A stretch of DNA of 64,000 nt from the NCBI GenBank assembly GCA_029718625.1, contig CM056377.1, forward strand, positions 100,025,743-100,089,742, written 5' to 3'. Positions 11,027 through 24,000 of this stretch are shown here, one piece after another. Both the position numbers and the translations under genes were made by a program. How positions within the stretch are numbered: position 1 is the stretch's first letter; each line of letters begins with the position of its first letter. This stretch comes from Synaphobranchus kaupii. Its lineage: Eukaryota; Chordata; Actinopteri; Anguilliformes; Synaphobranchidae. The notes beneath the pieces were generated by a model that ran no database searches, was not told the DNA's origin, and saw only the letters and a list, made by a program, of their open reading frames with translations.

Positions 11027-14000
11027 ATGCCGTAAGTGTGACTTTGGTTGGATGTTTTGTATTTCGTTATTTGATTTAACATGTTCATACACTGTAGACT
11101 AAATGATTAAGCTAGATGTTACCTAACGTTGGCTTACATCAGCTAAGTGTTGTGTCACTAACTTAGCTAAGATATTTGACATTTTTCTTACAGAGTAAAA
11201 AGAACACTCCGTTTAGAAGAAAAGGAAAACGTGAGTAACATTAAGTTAGATTAACCTAGCAATCGTTATTGGCGATGAACTGGCATCGCATCGCAGTCCA
11301 GTAAGAAATGTTGTGGTAAGTTAACTTGCTGAACAAAGAAAATAACAAATTCTTTGGAGCCATTAAGAAGCACAGAAGCCGAGTTTTGTGTGTTAGATGT
11401 GTCTGTGTGTGACCAATCATATTAACGTTAGGCTATTGGATACAGTGGATTCTTGACCGCACCCCGTGTTAGTTTATGAGACGTGGGACAGGCCAAGGGG
11501 AGGTTAACATCAGTAGCAAAATTTGAAAATCCTATCTGCCTGATCTTGAAGCCAACATTCCAAGGTGTACAGAACAAAAAGTATTGAATTATCTCTACTA
11601 GAATTTTTAAAAAATATATTTTAATGGGGGTAATTGCCCTGTTTAATGAGTACTAGGCTGAATCAAAATAATTGTTTGTTTGTTATAACCCTACCATACC
11701 ACCAAACATTATACCTGCTCAAAACATTTTCAGTTTTTCTGTAATTTTGACCTGGAAATGTACTGAAAATACAAGGTTGGGTTAAGGCAAACAAACAATC
11801 ATGTAAGGCCAACCTAATTGTTGCTTTTCACATCATGATGTAATTATTGACTTAAGATTTAAATTAAATTATATGATTTAGAGTTTATTTTAAAATAATG
11901 TAGGTTACAACATTGCATCCACTTTCATCAATTGAAAACTTTATCTATTTAAAGTGGTGCAAGCTCAATTACAAAGCTGCATAAAACCCTTGAAACTAAG
12001 TGGAAAAAGTGTTCCAATGTTGCCAAAATATATTTAAATACATTAATTGATGCAAACAACTGGTATATGATGTATAATGGCTGCCTGAATAGACAAGTGA
12101 AAATGTGTCCCTCTGTTACCATGACCATCTGACTTTAAACCTCACCCCATAAAAATTGAGCAGCACAAGTGGCTTACCATTTTGCATGTTCATATTTAAG
12201 TGGTAATAATACAATATGAAAGAGCGATAACCCTTTTCACCTCAGGAACCGTATGATATGCATGTCTGAAAAAAGTGTAAAAAACAGACGTTCATTTTGC
12301 GTCCCTCTGTTACCACCCTGTTTTAAAAAAAAAAAAATTTTTACCCCCAAGAAGTTGTTTGCCCCCAAACTTTTTTCCCTCAGTTTGTAGTCTAAGGTAG
12401 CCTTTATATAATACCAGTTGTTATTTTACTCAGCCTTGGATAGAACAGGAGTACTAGGGCAAAATACAGCAAAAGTGTCCCTCCGTTACCGCTTGGCCTG
12501 GCCCACATGTCATCACTTTTCAAGGGCAGTGTTAATGCTTTTAATTTCACTGAAGTTAATTAACATCTGCTACTGTATTTACTGACTGACTCCGTTTTCA
12601 GAGCTCCAAGTTAGTAGGCTATGTGGCTTGCCAGGTCATGTAGTCGAGGCAGAAAATCTGGGTGTTTTCAAGACCAGGCTTGATATGTTGCTGGATACTA
12701 TCTAGCTTGTAGGTAAACGGTGAGCACTGGGTACCCTTTTAGTGGTAGGAAAATGGCGAGCATTGTTGGGCTGAATGGCCTGTATTGTGAAAAGGATCTC
12801 TGAATTGAATTGATAGAATACAGGGCAGTGTTATCACATTGATGGAACTTTCTGTCTTTGGGAAAGACTGTGTATTACAGAAATAAGATATTTTTTTAAG
12901 TCAGTTTGTATTTAGTAAAATAAGACGTGTTGGTTTTCCAACGTGCTAATGAAACAAATATATATATATATATATATACATGCAAGTTCATAACTCTTGT
13001 GCTTCAAGTTAGTGACATTAGTAGCACGCCCTTCACTCCAAGTCTAGATAATGAAAAACAAAAATCTAAGACAAATTGAAGTTTGGTAAGAAATATGTGG
13101 TTCTTAACCTTACCAAAGAGACCACAGACAATGCAGAATGAATGACGTATGGGAACCTAGAACCAGCCAATCATCCACAAAAGCCTAAATATTTTAGTTG
13201 ATTCTTATAGATCTCCTCACAATCAGAATGAAATCAGAATATCTATTGGTGATTTTTAAGATCACCCCTGTGTTACTTGGGCATAAACTTGGCAAAATAA
13301 AAATAAAAATTCACATTTTGGAGGGGGTTAAAGCATGCGGAAAGATATTAAATCACAGGTATTTGATAATGGAATATCTGTACTGAAGGTTTGTAGTACA
13401 GCAATAGCAGCATTGGGGGGTGGGACTAGATTTAGCTGTAAATTATGCTGGAACCGTATGGAATACACGATTGGTAAAATGGCTGTAAGTCATCAAGGGT
13501 CTGAGGTATCAAACGAGCCTCAAACCATCACTCTTCTGCGAGATATGCAGTAGATATGGATGGATCACTTTAAGGGTTGTTTCTCCTGACAAATTTTCTT
13601 ATTGAACCGTATGAAAAAATAAGTCAGGAGAAGAAACCCTTCAAGTTATCCATCCATATCTACTGTATTTCTGGCAGCAGAGTGATGATTTAAGGCTTGT
13701 TTGATACATCAGACCCTTGATGACTTAGAGCCATTTAGCAACCATGTGTTTCCATACTGTTCCAGTGTAATTTACAGCTAAATCTAGTCCCACCCCCCAA
13801 TTCCCATAGGGATCCATTCAAATGCAGAGACGTTATTGCTTGTAAGAGTACCAGAAAATAAGATATCGAGTCTTTTGATATTGTTGGGTCACAGAAATCA
13901 GGAAGTCATGGCATGCAAAGCCAAAGGATATGCGACCAAATATTAAAAATTTAAATACACAGTCAACTTAGTGTATGTAAACTTTTGACCCACTGGAATT

Positions 14001-17000
14001 GTGATAGTGAATTAAAAGTGAAATAATCTGTCTGTAAACAATTGTTGGAAAAATTACTTGTCATGCACAAAGTAGATGTCCTAACTGACTTGCCAACACT
14101 ATAGTTTGCTAACATTAAGTCTGTGGAGTGGTTAAAAATGAGTTTTAATGAGTTCAACCTAAGTGTATGTAAACATCCGACTTCAACTGTACTTTGGCAA
14201 CAATACTGAACTTTTAAAAAGTGCATCTTCAAAATCAGTCGGATTCGTCAAGTTTTACCTTAGCTTTTTAAAAAATATATATTTGTGACACAACCAAACC
14301 AAGTTTTTACTTGGCACCAAAATTTAAAAAACAATTACATAAAATGTAGCCAGCTAGCTAGATATTAACCTATAGATTTTAGCTGCGGTATTAAACTGCC
14401 ATGTATGTTCTCTATATGACTACTTTTATATAATGTGCATATTGTTTGCATGATTTCTCCTTGTTTTAATATATTTAAATATAAATCCCATGAATCTTAG
14501 GTTTTCAATAGTTCCAACCAACACGGAAACCTGTTTTTATCTTAAAATGATCTCATAATCGCCTCTTGTCTAATAGTGGACAAAATTGATCAAGTTTGTA
14601 GATAAATTTCACATGGAATGATGTGTTAGCTAGACAATATAATTGTTGTTGAGCGGGTTAATGCAAATGTGTGTGTCTAGTTAATGCATGCTAATCCCAT
14701 GTCGTAATAAGATATGGAACTAACTAAATCATTGTTATATGCAGCAGACACCAGCAAAGAGACCTGTGCCAGAAGGAACCTATTCTCCATTGACCGGTAC
14801 GGGCATTTTGAGTCCCGCCCCATCTCCTAAAGGTAGCCCCACCCCCTGCACAAAGTTCTGGCAGACTTACATTTACTGAATTTATCTTTTTGTATTCTTT
14901 AACACTGTCAGAATCCGCAAGCAAGAGGGAGGTTATATTTTAGGGAATAATATACAAGTATATGAGAAAATATATTTATGGATGTGAGGCCTCATAAAGT
15001 ATGTATACCATTCCTGTTTTACTGCTTTGGCATGTCATAAGCTCCTGGGAGTCCCAGGGAGCCTCCTGCTTTAGATTAAGCAGCAATATTTCTTATTCTT
15101 TATTATCAATAATATCTGTGCTCAGCTTGATTTTTACAGTCTGCTGACATTCAGTACTTTATCAACAGGTCATTTTAAAGCCAGGGGAAAGACTGATAAT
15201 CCCACTAAAATACAAAAACCCCAGACAGATGCAGAAAAGTAAGTATCCCTATACTGGCATATTAGTAATTGATCGTGGAGGGAGATTATATTAAAGCATG
15301 GTAAATATTTAAGTGCATGGCATTTAAGAGGTCTCAACAGATGCTGGAAAAAAAAAGATCTCTTTGTCAGTGAATATTTTAGTTGCTCCAGTTGCCTGAT
15401 AGACAATATGAGTAATCTGTATTTAATGACAGGAGACATAGAAAGAGGAGTATTCATCACTGGGGAAATCTAGAGTGATTTACATTGCTCTAAAAATAGT
15501 TGAATAAGGTTTGTTAAAGAAAAAAATTCAATTTTCCTCCCCAAAGCATATCATAACGGCTTAATTCAATACATCATAGCAAGCTTTGAAAATGACAAGT
15601 AGTCATTTGAGGGTATAATTCACTGAAAGAATATAAGTAGGCTAATTTAATTTTAAAATGCTGATACTTCAGTGTAGTAGAAGACAGTGGTAACTAGTAA
15701 CTAGAGCATTAGTAAATGTTTCGATCTGATGTATTTCAAAATTCTTCTTTCTTGCAGATTGCATGCCCTAAGATCTAAAATTGAAGGATCAGTGAAAGCA
15801 TTTAAAAAGGCACGACAACAACTGGAGGAAATGGTGGTATGTACATCCCTTTTAAACGTGTACAGTGAATATAGTACCTGTATATTAAAACATGTTACGC
15901 TCGACAAGTCGTATTAAATGTAATGGAGATCTGGCTGTGGCTTCAGTAAAGTGACTATTGTCTCTGAATAAAGCCTACAGAGGGCAGTAGTGAGCTGAAG
16001 ACATTCTTCTCCAGAGGCTCTGCGGACCTGAGGACTGAATTGCGGAAAAATAGGGAGCTGGGTGAGTGGCAATTCCCTTACATTGCACTAAATCAGAAGA
16101 TCTTTAAGGCTGCTGGTATCTGAATATCAAAGTGTATTTAAAAAAACGATATGGTTAACGGTGGTAAGAACAGTGATGTACAAAATGTAGAAATGTACAG
16201 TCCAGTCCTTTTTTCCCCCCTCATGATTGTGGAATGTAATGTTTGTTTTGTGTTTTTTTTACACCTTATTTTTAAATCTCATTGTCCTCATGAAAAACTT
16301 GTTTTCAGTTGCCAAAGTGGAAACTCTTCTCAAGGGGAATGGTGCTTGTTGCTACCGATTTCAAGGTATGTGGTTTATTGGCTTAATAATTTCATTCTTT
16401 TTTCATGATAAATATTATATGGCCCCACAGATATACTGCAAAGTAGAAGAGTTGATTGTTAAAATATTATACTTGTACTATTACACAGTATTAGAATTTC
16501 TTCTGTGGGATACTGATAAGTAATGCCTTGTATTGTATTACTTTAAATTCTGTTATTTTGATTGTGGCCTTTCCTTGCTTTCTGAAAAGCGGGAAAGAAA
16601 GAAAACATTTTTTGTTCCACTTAATATGGAACTAGATTGATTTTAGGGTCTCTGGGACTTGGAGGCTATTGTCACATGGGAAGTGAAAGCTTCAGTTCAT
16701 TTCTGATTGGACAAATGGAACAAAACTCATTTCACTCCATGTGCTTGTTGGTGTGTGTTTAAATGGGTGGGGGTAGGCGTCTATAAAAATATGATCTTGC
16801 GGAAAAACAACATTTTGTTTTCATTTATATAAAATCTTGTATGACTGGTTCAGACAGAATTAATTAAATTATTTCAGGCACATATTATGCCTGAAGCAAA
16901 ATGATACTTGTGATTCAACCACACAATGGAGATTTGTCAAAACTGAAAGGATGAATTGTGACAATTTCAGTGTTTTTTAGATGGGGTTATCCAAAAAATT

Positions 17001-19386
17001 TCTAATTAGTTACAGTCAAGAACCTTAAAATATATGTAGTTTGTGGCTAGGCTGGATGGAATGTCACATTTTTATCACATGGTGAAGCATGAAATTGATC
17101 TATTTTGCATAAACCTACTTACAACAACAAAGTGCACAACATTTTCAAGTCAATAATGGAAGGGAGAATGAAGCTATTGTTGCCTTGAGGCTTGCATTTA
17201 GTGTAAACAAACTGTTATTCAAGGCTGTGTAAGGAAACAGTACAGTATTTGTTAAAGCGTGAAATTTGGACAGATAGTCGTAATCCAAACCTATCATGTC
17301 ATGGAGACATTGGCTCACACGGTGTAAAATGTTTGTTTTGAATTGCTGGGTAGAGCTTAAAGTTCATGCGCTAAATAAATAGATAAGTGAATCAGGCTGA
17401 TTCAGTGAGAAGCCTTGGGGCTTCCTGCTGGCATCTTCCATGACCGTCTACAAAGGCCAGAGATTTGTTTTTAACACCCAGGGAAAAGGTCTCATGATCA
17501 GTGAATTTAGATCAGAACATAGTTTTACGTCACTTGCACAAAGAAAATATATATTTTCTTAAGTCTGAGTTTTAATGTAAGCATTTTAATAAATCCTGAG
17601 AAGGAAGCTAGATTTTTTTTACTGATTAACTGAGAATTATAGTATGCGAATGGTAAATTTATGCATAATAAAATGTCATCCAATCTAATTTTCAAATTGG
17701 GATATTCCAACTGTTGGACACTAAGCTGACTGTAACTTGTGGAGTTTTCATTAAATACCCATGTATTCTCTGAGATGAACTGAATTACGGAGCGTGTATC
17801 GACGTTTCAGTGTGGTGGTGTGAAATTGTATTCACCACAGAGAATGAAGTTAAGGGTTTGAGTCTTTAAAACAAGGAAAATAGCAGTTATTTGTAGAATT
17901 TTAAAGGACCAAGATTAGGTTACTGTATATAAAGGGCCTTAGCATTATCTGAGCTGTTCAGAAATAACACTATAGGTGTGTGACTGGTAGGACAGTGTGC
18001 TTCAGAGGCCATTGAGTGCTCCTGGCTCTGTCGTACTGCCCAGACAGCTGAGTAAATTGAGAAGGATATTTTAACTTTGTCAGGCGAACCCTCCGAGACA
18101 CCCCCAAGTCCCCTCCCAGGCCCGGAGCCAGTCACTGGCCCCATCTTAAAGTATGGCCACTGCGTTAAGAAGCGCTTAGAGCCATTCTTTTAGGTTAACA
18201 AAAGTTTCGGTAAGCATTCTTGAGAAGTCACTTTTCATGAGCAATCAGGCTTTGGGTAGATATAAATTCCCAGGGTTGTCCAGGCATTACAAATCCCCAG
18301 GTTCCCAGTATGTGCTGATGACAACAAAATTGAAAAGAAAGACTGTAATAATTCTGAGCAAGTTTCTCTGCAGAAGGTATTGATTATTTGTGTGTGGTGA
18401 GAGATTTGGAAAATTCAATTAAAGGAGTTGTGCAAAGGTTTCATAAATTTTCCACCTCCAGCCCGTACAGAGACATTGTTATGTTCTAAATCAATGTAGC
18501 ACTTCACAATATATTTTCTTAGGAGCATAAAAATAAATAACATTTAAACAGTTCTGCTTACTACAGAAACAAATTTTATTTTCTGTGAAGCATTTAGTCA
18601 TGTATAGGTACTGACTTTCTCACATCTGCTGGGCAGTAACAAATTTTATTGCAATTTTTCCATAAGAAAATCCTATATAATATGAATTTTTAGATGACAA
18701 AATGAGGCGAAAGAGGATGGATCAGCAGTATAAAAATTGATCAGCTAATAGATAAGAGCATGTAGTGAGAGATTTGTATGGCAGCCTTAATAGGCTGTAT
18801 TAAAGAAAGATTCTTTAAAAATGTAATAAAACAGATGGGATTTTTTGCACAACAGGGCTGGGCAGCATAACGTGTACCTGGCACATCAATTCTGTAGGAC
18901 TGAAAGAAAGATGATACTCATTTGATATGAATTCCTGCTTTTATGATTAAACACACAACGACAATTAAAGCAGAGCCCTGTAAATAAGGAGCTGCTGTGG
19001 TGAGCTGACATCTCTGGGGTTTTTCCTCACAAGAGCCATCCCAGTGCCTGGTCTTCTCACACTAACAGAGGCTTTGGAATTGCATCTAATATTGCAATTT
19101 CAGTCAATGGAAATGTTTACTGGATACTTTGCATAGGCGGTATAATTTTACCGAAAATCAAGTGCACCCAAACAATTGATTGACATCAGGTGTTTTTGGA
19201 CGTGCACATAAAAATATACCCGAATGCCATTAACTGAATGATAAATTCTGAGCATTGAACTAGGTGGTGAACTTCTATTCATGCGATTTGTTTTTTGCAA
19301 GAGGGATATTTAATTCAGTATTGACTTTTGCAGGTTTTGTGAAGCCCAGCAGCTCTGCTGAATTCCTCAAATCAATCCTAAACTAA
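11027..19386 (+). CDS. itgb3bp: Centromere protein R / integrin beta-3-binding protein (NRIF3)
   Basis: Known roles: CENP-R, a member of the CENP-O/P/Q/U/R group of the constitutive centromere network at kinetochores, and the nuclear-receptor coregulator NRIF3. Coding exons: 11027-11031, 11194-11230, 14745-14832, 15169-15238, 15758-15836, 15983-16061, 16309-16365, 19334-19386. They sum to 468 bases, 155 residues plus stop (human 177 as I recall). The first exon carries only ATGCC before GTAAGT; exon 2 completes MPVKRTLRLEEKEN, the family's characteristic start. Exon 3 has TYSPLTGTG and exons 5-7 encode a charged, probably coiled-coil segment (KIEGSVKAFKKARQQLEEMV). The end is AEFLKSILN followed by TAA; LKSIL fits the LXXIL receptor-binding motif described for NRIF3. 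Exon 6 uses the acceptor ...ACAGAG to keep frame. Introns 2 and 7 are long (3.5 and 3.0 kb). Confidence 0.93.
12640..12800 (+). mobile_element. Possible 3' fragment of a degraded retroposon
   Basis: The stretch reads VEAENLGVFKTRLDMLLDTI then stop, followed by GGGCTGAATGGCCTGTATTG. The short reading frame resembles the C-terminal tail of non-LTR reverse transcriptase proteins, and the downstream phrase resembles tails I associate with fish repeats. This is a weak identification from memory. It lies in itgb3bp intron 2. Confidence 0.3.
12958..12979. repeat. (TA)n microsatellite
   Basis: Roughly ten TA units in itgb3bp intron 2. Confidence 0.85.
13412..13955. mobile_element. Copy B of the palindromic Tc1-derived family (fold-back form)
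   Basis: From about 13412 to 13806 the sequence is an imperfect inverted repeat with arms near 185 bases. GGGGGTGGGACTAGATTTAG on the left is mirrored by the reverse of CTAAATCTAGTCCCACCCCC on the right, and the centre near 13600 pairs TTTCTCCTGACAAATTTTCTTAT with AAATAAGTCAGGAGAAG-type sequence. The right side continues into the internal Tc1-type stretch (GGCATGCAAAG, CGACCAAATATTAAA), as in copies A and C. Neither family terminal repeat is present here. Confidence 0.7.
13958..14189. mobile_element. Solo Sleeping Beauty-type (Tc1-like) IR/DR terminal repeat
   Basis: About 230 bases read in reverse as the well-known inverted/direct repeat of salmonid-type Tc1 elements, from which Sleeping Beauty was rebuilt. 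The outer end, read on the minus strand, is CAGTTGAAGTCGGATGTTTA, with TA flanking at 14190-14191. The outer direct repeat is at about 14155-14180 (AAGTGTATGTAAACATCCGA). The inner one is at about 13962-13990 (TTAGTGTATGTAAACTTTTG), spaced as expected. There is no transposase and no second end; copy B of another Tc1-derived family abuts the inner side. Located in itgb3bp intron 2. Confidence 0.85.
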
Positions 19387-21094
19387 GGTGATTCTGCTTC
19401 TTTCACTGTTCTCACAAGCAACTGCCAAAAATAACATGCGCCACAGAGCTTCCTAATAACACCTGCGATGTAGTGCATTATTCTGAGTTTGGAGATACCT
19501 GCATCTCCGAATAACCACAGCAACAATGTGAATCGGGAATCGGATGATGGTCTGATGTTAATGTAAATGATTTTCAGCAGCCTGCCTTTTTTGCAGTCAT
19601 TGAATGTGGGTGTTTTTCTCTTGATTTGAGGGCTGAGGACAGCGTTCGGGTGTAATGGTGTCAGGGGGAGGGGTCCCACTCACGTTGTTCGCTCCTCTTT
19701 TCTATTAACAGGTCTGTGTGGAGCTCATTACGTGACGGCAAATGGAATACTTCTGCCTTTCAGCGGACGCTGACGCACGATGAGTTTCCAACGCGAATCT
19801 TCGAGACATCCAAGAGACTGTCAGTCATCTCACTCGGCGTCAAAACGAAAACGGGCTTTAGACACATTTACATTGAGCTCCGTTTGTGAGAAAGGTCTTT
19901 GCCACTCATCTGACAAATGTTGATTTTAGAATAAACCCCGCGCGCGTTGCTGCGAAAATAATGTTCTTTCAGCAGGCACCCCCGTCCCATTTGACTGACG
20001 CAAAATGAAACCTCGCCAAAGCAGGCGCGCGGAGTAGCCGTAAGCCACAGCCAAGCGCAAGAGCCGGGACTCTTTATTTGGCAGCGGTCGCGAGGGCCGC
20101 GGTCGGCGACCTATGCAACAGCTGGTGTGGCGCAAAAAACATTTCCTATTTCTGCCCAAAGGTGGATCATATAACTCTCACTTTATCACCCTTGGAGGCC
20201 ATCTGAAGGACAAAGCACATACACCCATAAACAAAACTAATGTTTTTATATGGCCCCTCCGGAGGTGGGGAAGAGAGTCCTCAGCAGTCCCGTGCATCCC
20301 CCCCCCCCCCCCCCACCATGTGACACGGGAGGGCCGAAGCGGCTGAAGACCAAGGTCCTTCCCGAAGGGTCACGCCGCAGCCCGTGATAAACGCTCACTG
20401 GCGGTTTCGGACCGACTGACGGGAAACGGCAGCCGTACCTCCCGCCCCGCAGACCAACTCTGGTCACAATCCCGCTAAAGCCCCCCGGGCCGGCAGCGTG
20501 CTACCTCCGCTCTCACTCTGGGGAATAGCTCCAGGGCAGCCGAATGGGAGCCTCATCGCCCCCTCTGTGACCTGATAACATTTATAGTTGTAATGGATTT
20601 TTTTAATGCCTGTCATTAACTCGCCCAAAGAGAGGGGGAAAAGAGATTGCTTGTACCTTTTTTTCCGTGGTATTTCAGCTTTATGACATTATGTTCAGAT
20701 ATGTCATCTTACATCATTTTTGTTTTAGAGCCTATCAATGCCTTTGTTTTAATGGACAGTGGCCTTTGTGTAGACTTGCATTTAGCGACTAGTGAATTCT
20801 TCACGATAATAAACAGTTTGAAGACATCGTTTAATTATCGCACACGATTCTGAAATACACTTTCTGGGGTGGAGAATTATTTTAGATTTAATTTCTGTCC
20901 TGCTATTGAATATGTGAGGTTTAGAAAATGGAAACAATTTGTAGAAATGTTTTTTTTAATGATATCAAAATATTCTTTGGTTCTGAACGACACGATTGCA
21001 AAATGAGGATGTCGACTGCCGTCACGGGTTGCCGGCGTTCCATTCTGAAGTCTTTAGTAGTGAGACTTTTGTTTTCTTTTTCTCTTGAAGGTCT
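19387..21094. other. Tail-to-tail interval between itgb3bp and alg6
   Basis: No coding region is recognised. It should contain the itgb3bp 3' UTR (candidate AATAAA at 19930-19935, plus strand) and the alg6 3' UTR from the other side. On the minus strand an AATAAA overlaps the end of the alg6 coding region, and another possible one is near 20073. Patches at about 19920-20110 and 20260-20560 are GC- and CpG-rich, unlike the AT-rich introns around them. A run of 17 C lies at 20298-20314. Confidence 0.6.
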
Positions 21095-24000
21095 TTACTT
21101 TATTTTCTTGTGGTCACCTACGCCGGGCGACTCCATCAGTTGAACAACGTTGAAATATACCAGACAGCCCAGGAACTGAAAATGGGCGCACTGAGACACC
21201 AGGACAGGAAACAAATCAGGCAGGTTAGCTGGAGGGTCCAGCGCCGCGCTCGTAAAACTCAAGCCAGCCATGGCGAGAAGCAAGAAAGCAAACTGTAAAG
21301 AAAAGGAGGAGGACGTGTTACACGAGATCCGGCCGCCACGGCCCCTATAACCAACATTTATTTTCGCCTGGGCAGGAAAGGCAAACAGTCCGGTAGAGCG
21401 GGATCAACATTAACATGTCTATTTGGGAACGGCGGTCCGAGGGATCAGTGAAATGAGCGCCGTGAGCAGCTTCGACTGTGGCCGCCGGTAACACTATCCC
21501 CATCACCGACCCTCTGCATTAACGTCTCTTATGTAAATAAAGACGCGTGGGCAAACCTGCGTTAATGACCTGCGGCTATATAAAGACTACCTCTCCGTGT
21601 CTGACCCGGGGTTGGAGTCTGATGACAAGGATAAGGACCGTCACATGACCGTATCTGTGAAAACGCCACTTACTTTCCACTTGACGATTAAGGGGATGTT
21701 TATTCTGGGGAAGCAGGTCCTGTACAGCCGCACGTATGGCGCGATCCTTAGACCGTCCACGGTGGCACGGTCCAGGGCAGAGAGCAGGTACGTGCTGACG
21801 AAGAGGAACGCCAGGGAGGTGACCGCGTAGGGCAGGAGCAGGCCGTCCTTCAGGAGCAGGGGGAGCATGCTGCAAGGAGAGATGCCAACAAAAATGAAGG
21901 ACCAAGAGAAAGAAAATTCCCTGCCATTTGCACAGAAAATCACTTGTGTCTTAAACTTGATTGTGTAAAAATGCAATCCATACAACATTCTCACAGTAAT
22001 GGCACTTCATAGGCATCGACAGCAGGACTCAATCCAACAGAGCAAGTATGTATTTAACAAATGCAAAACTAATAATGCATAATGCAGAATGAGTTCACTT
22101 ACATTGTACTTTAAGAAAACGCCTGATGTAATTTATACAGAATGACTGGCTGTTCCAATACAAGGAGAGCTTAGTGAAGAGGCATGTTAGCTATGCTGCA
22201 TAATCCACCAATATCCTTACACTTACCACGCGCACAACAATTACAAGTGGCGAAAGAATTTATCAACAGATGGCAAAAGTCAGCCGGCTTCTGTCCTCTT
22301 GTCTGTCTCGCTATACGGAATCATTCAAGACCTTCACAAGTGAAACTTACAGATGACACACCCAAAGGCCATTCACAAGATAAAAAGAAAATGTGCCATT
22401 ATATGCTCTCATATTTCTACTATTGATATTAATATTAACAATGACGTGTTGTGTTCTAATCCTCATTACTATCACCTATCATTGCAACTGACTGATATGG
22501 ACAAGTCTGCAACTTTGTTACAGGCCTGACAGAAATATCTGTGTTTTTCTACCTAAAATAACCCCATAATGGCAGAATACACAATATAAGTGATGTGAAA
22601 ATATGCTACTAGGTGATTCAAGATACCAGAATCTGAGAAAGCTGTACGTTTCCTTGTTCTTACCTAAACGTAGTGGCAAGCAAAAACCAGATTGACATCA
22701 ATGGGAGTTCATTAATCAGGAGGCAAACGGGACTAAAAAACAAAATGTATTTAATCAAATTAGACCATTTCCATTCAATACATCCTTGAATAGTTAACCC
22801 AACTTCCCATTTTGTGGAAAGAATCATACCTCCCAACACAATCTTGGCAACATTTGTATAATTCTGAAATATTGTAGGTTCTAACCAGTTACAGTACATA
22901 GTAACATATAGGGTTAATGGGTCGAAAACAAATATTTTGCTGAGCTTTGATGGTTTTCAAATCAACCACTGCTTTATTAATTGTGTGTTATCTTGCTCCT
23001 CCATCCCTAAACAATTTAGATGCAATTTCTAGGGGTACAAACTATAGGTTTTGGGCTACTGCACAAAACAATAGTTTAGTGTGAGCTTTTATTTACTCAT
23101 TTTGCCTCTCCAATAAAGTAATGCCATCTTAAAATGGTTATCACTTGTACATGCAGATTTTAAATTGCATTTAAATTTGAGCTTCGCTTTCAAATTTTAC
23201 AATTCTGGAAATTTGATTTTGCAACAATCAACAATATTAGACCTGACCCCGCCATCATCGATTCATCCCTGTGAAATAGACGTCTCACACATGCTTGCCA
23301 GATATTTAATTTTCACTATGCTGAGCTCACCTCTGCAGGGTGTATGATGTATTCATGTCTACATACTGTATTTTTTCCATTGTTTTTTTTTGCAATAAAC
23401 AACCTGAGGACTTTGTATGAAATCTAGCTGCTTAGCCAAGTCAGGTAAAATATGTTAATTTGACGTGCAATATCTGTCAAATAAGTTAATAAATTAATCA
23501 AATTTAATTTAAATGGAATAAAATGAATGAGCCATATTCAATCCTGCGTTTATCCAGTAATTACAGGTTTTGCTTTGGCGATTGTTACATCCATTCCAAC
23601 AGCTTTATAATTAATCCTCAACAAACAACAGCCTGTATTGTAGGACAGGATTCTTTCCTAATCCTGGGACACACATTACTGATTGATTTGGAGACAGGTG
23701 CAATATATCACACAATAGTTAATAAAGCAGCAATCTGGAAAATCTAGATTAATAGATCAGGGAAATCTGTAACCAAATCCACGGAATAAGATCTTGAGTG
23801 CACCCGCTGCCTGCTCTTCCCTGTGCTGTTCCTAACACAGGAAAACTACAGGATCAAACATGGCTCCTGCTTTTTGGATGGTGGAGTCAAATTTTGATAG
23901 CCACCAAATAGGTCATCTTGGATTCAAACTACATTGAAATGTTAATTGAATGCATATAGTTTTTTGATGTAAAGCAAGTTCTCATGGATTATCTATACAC

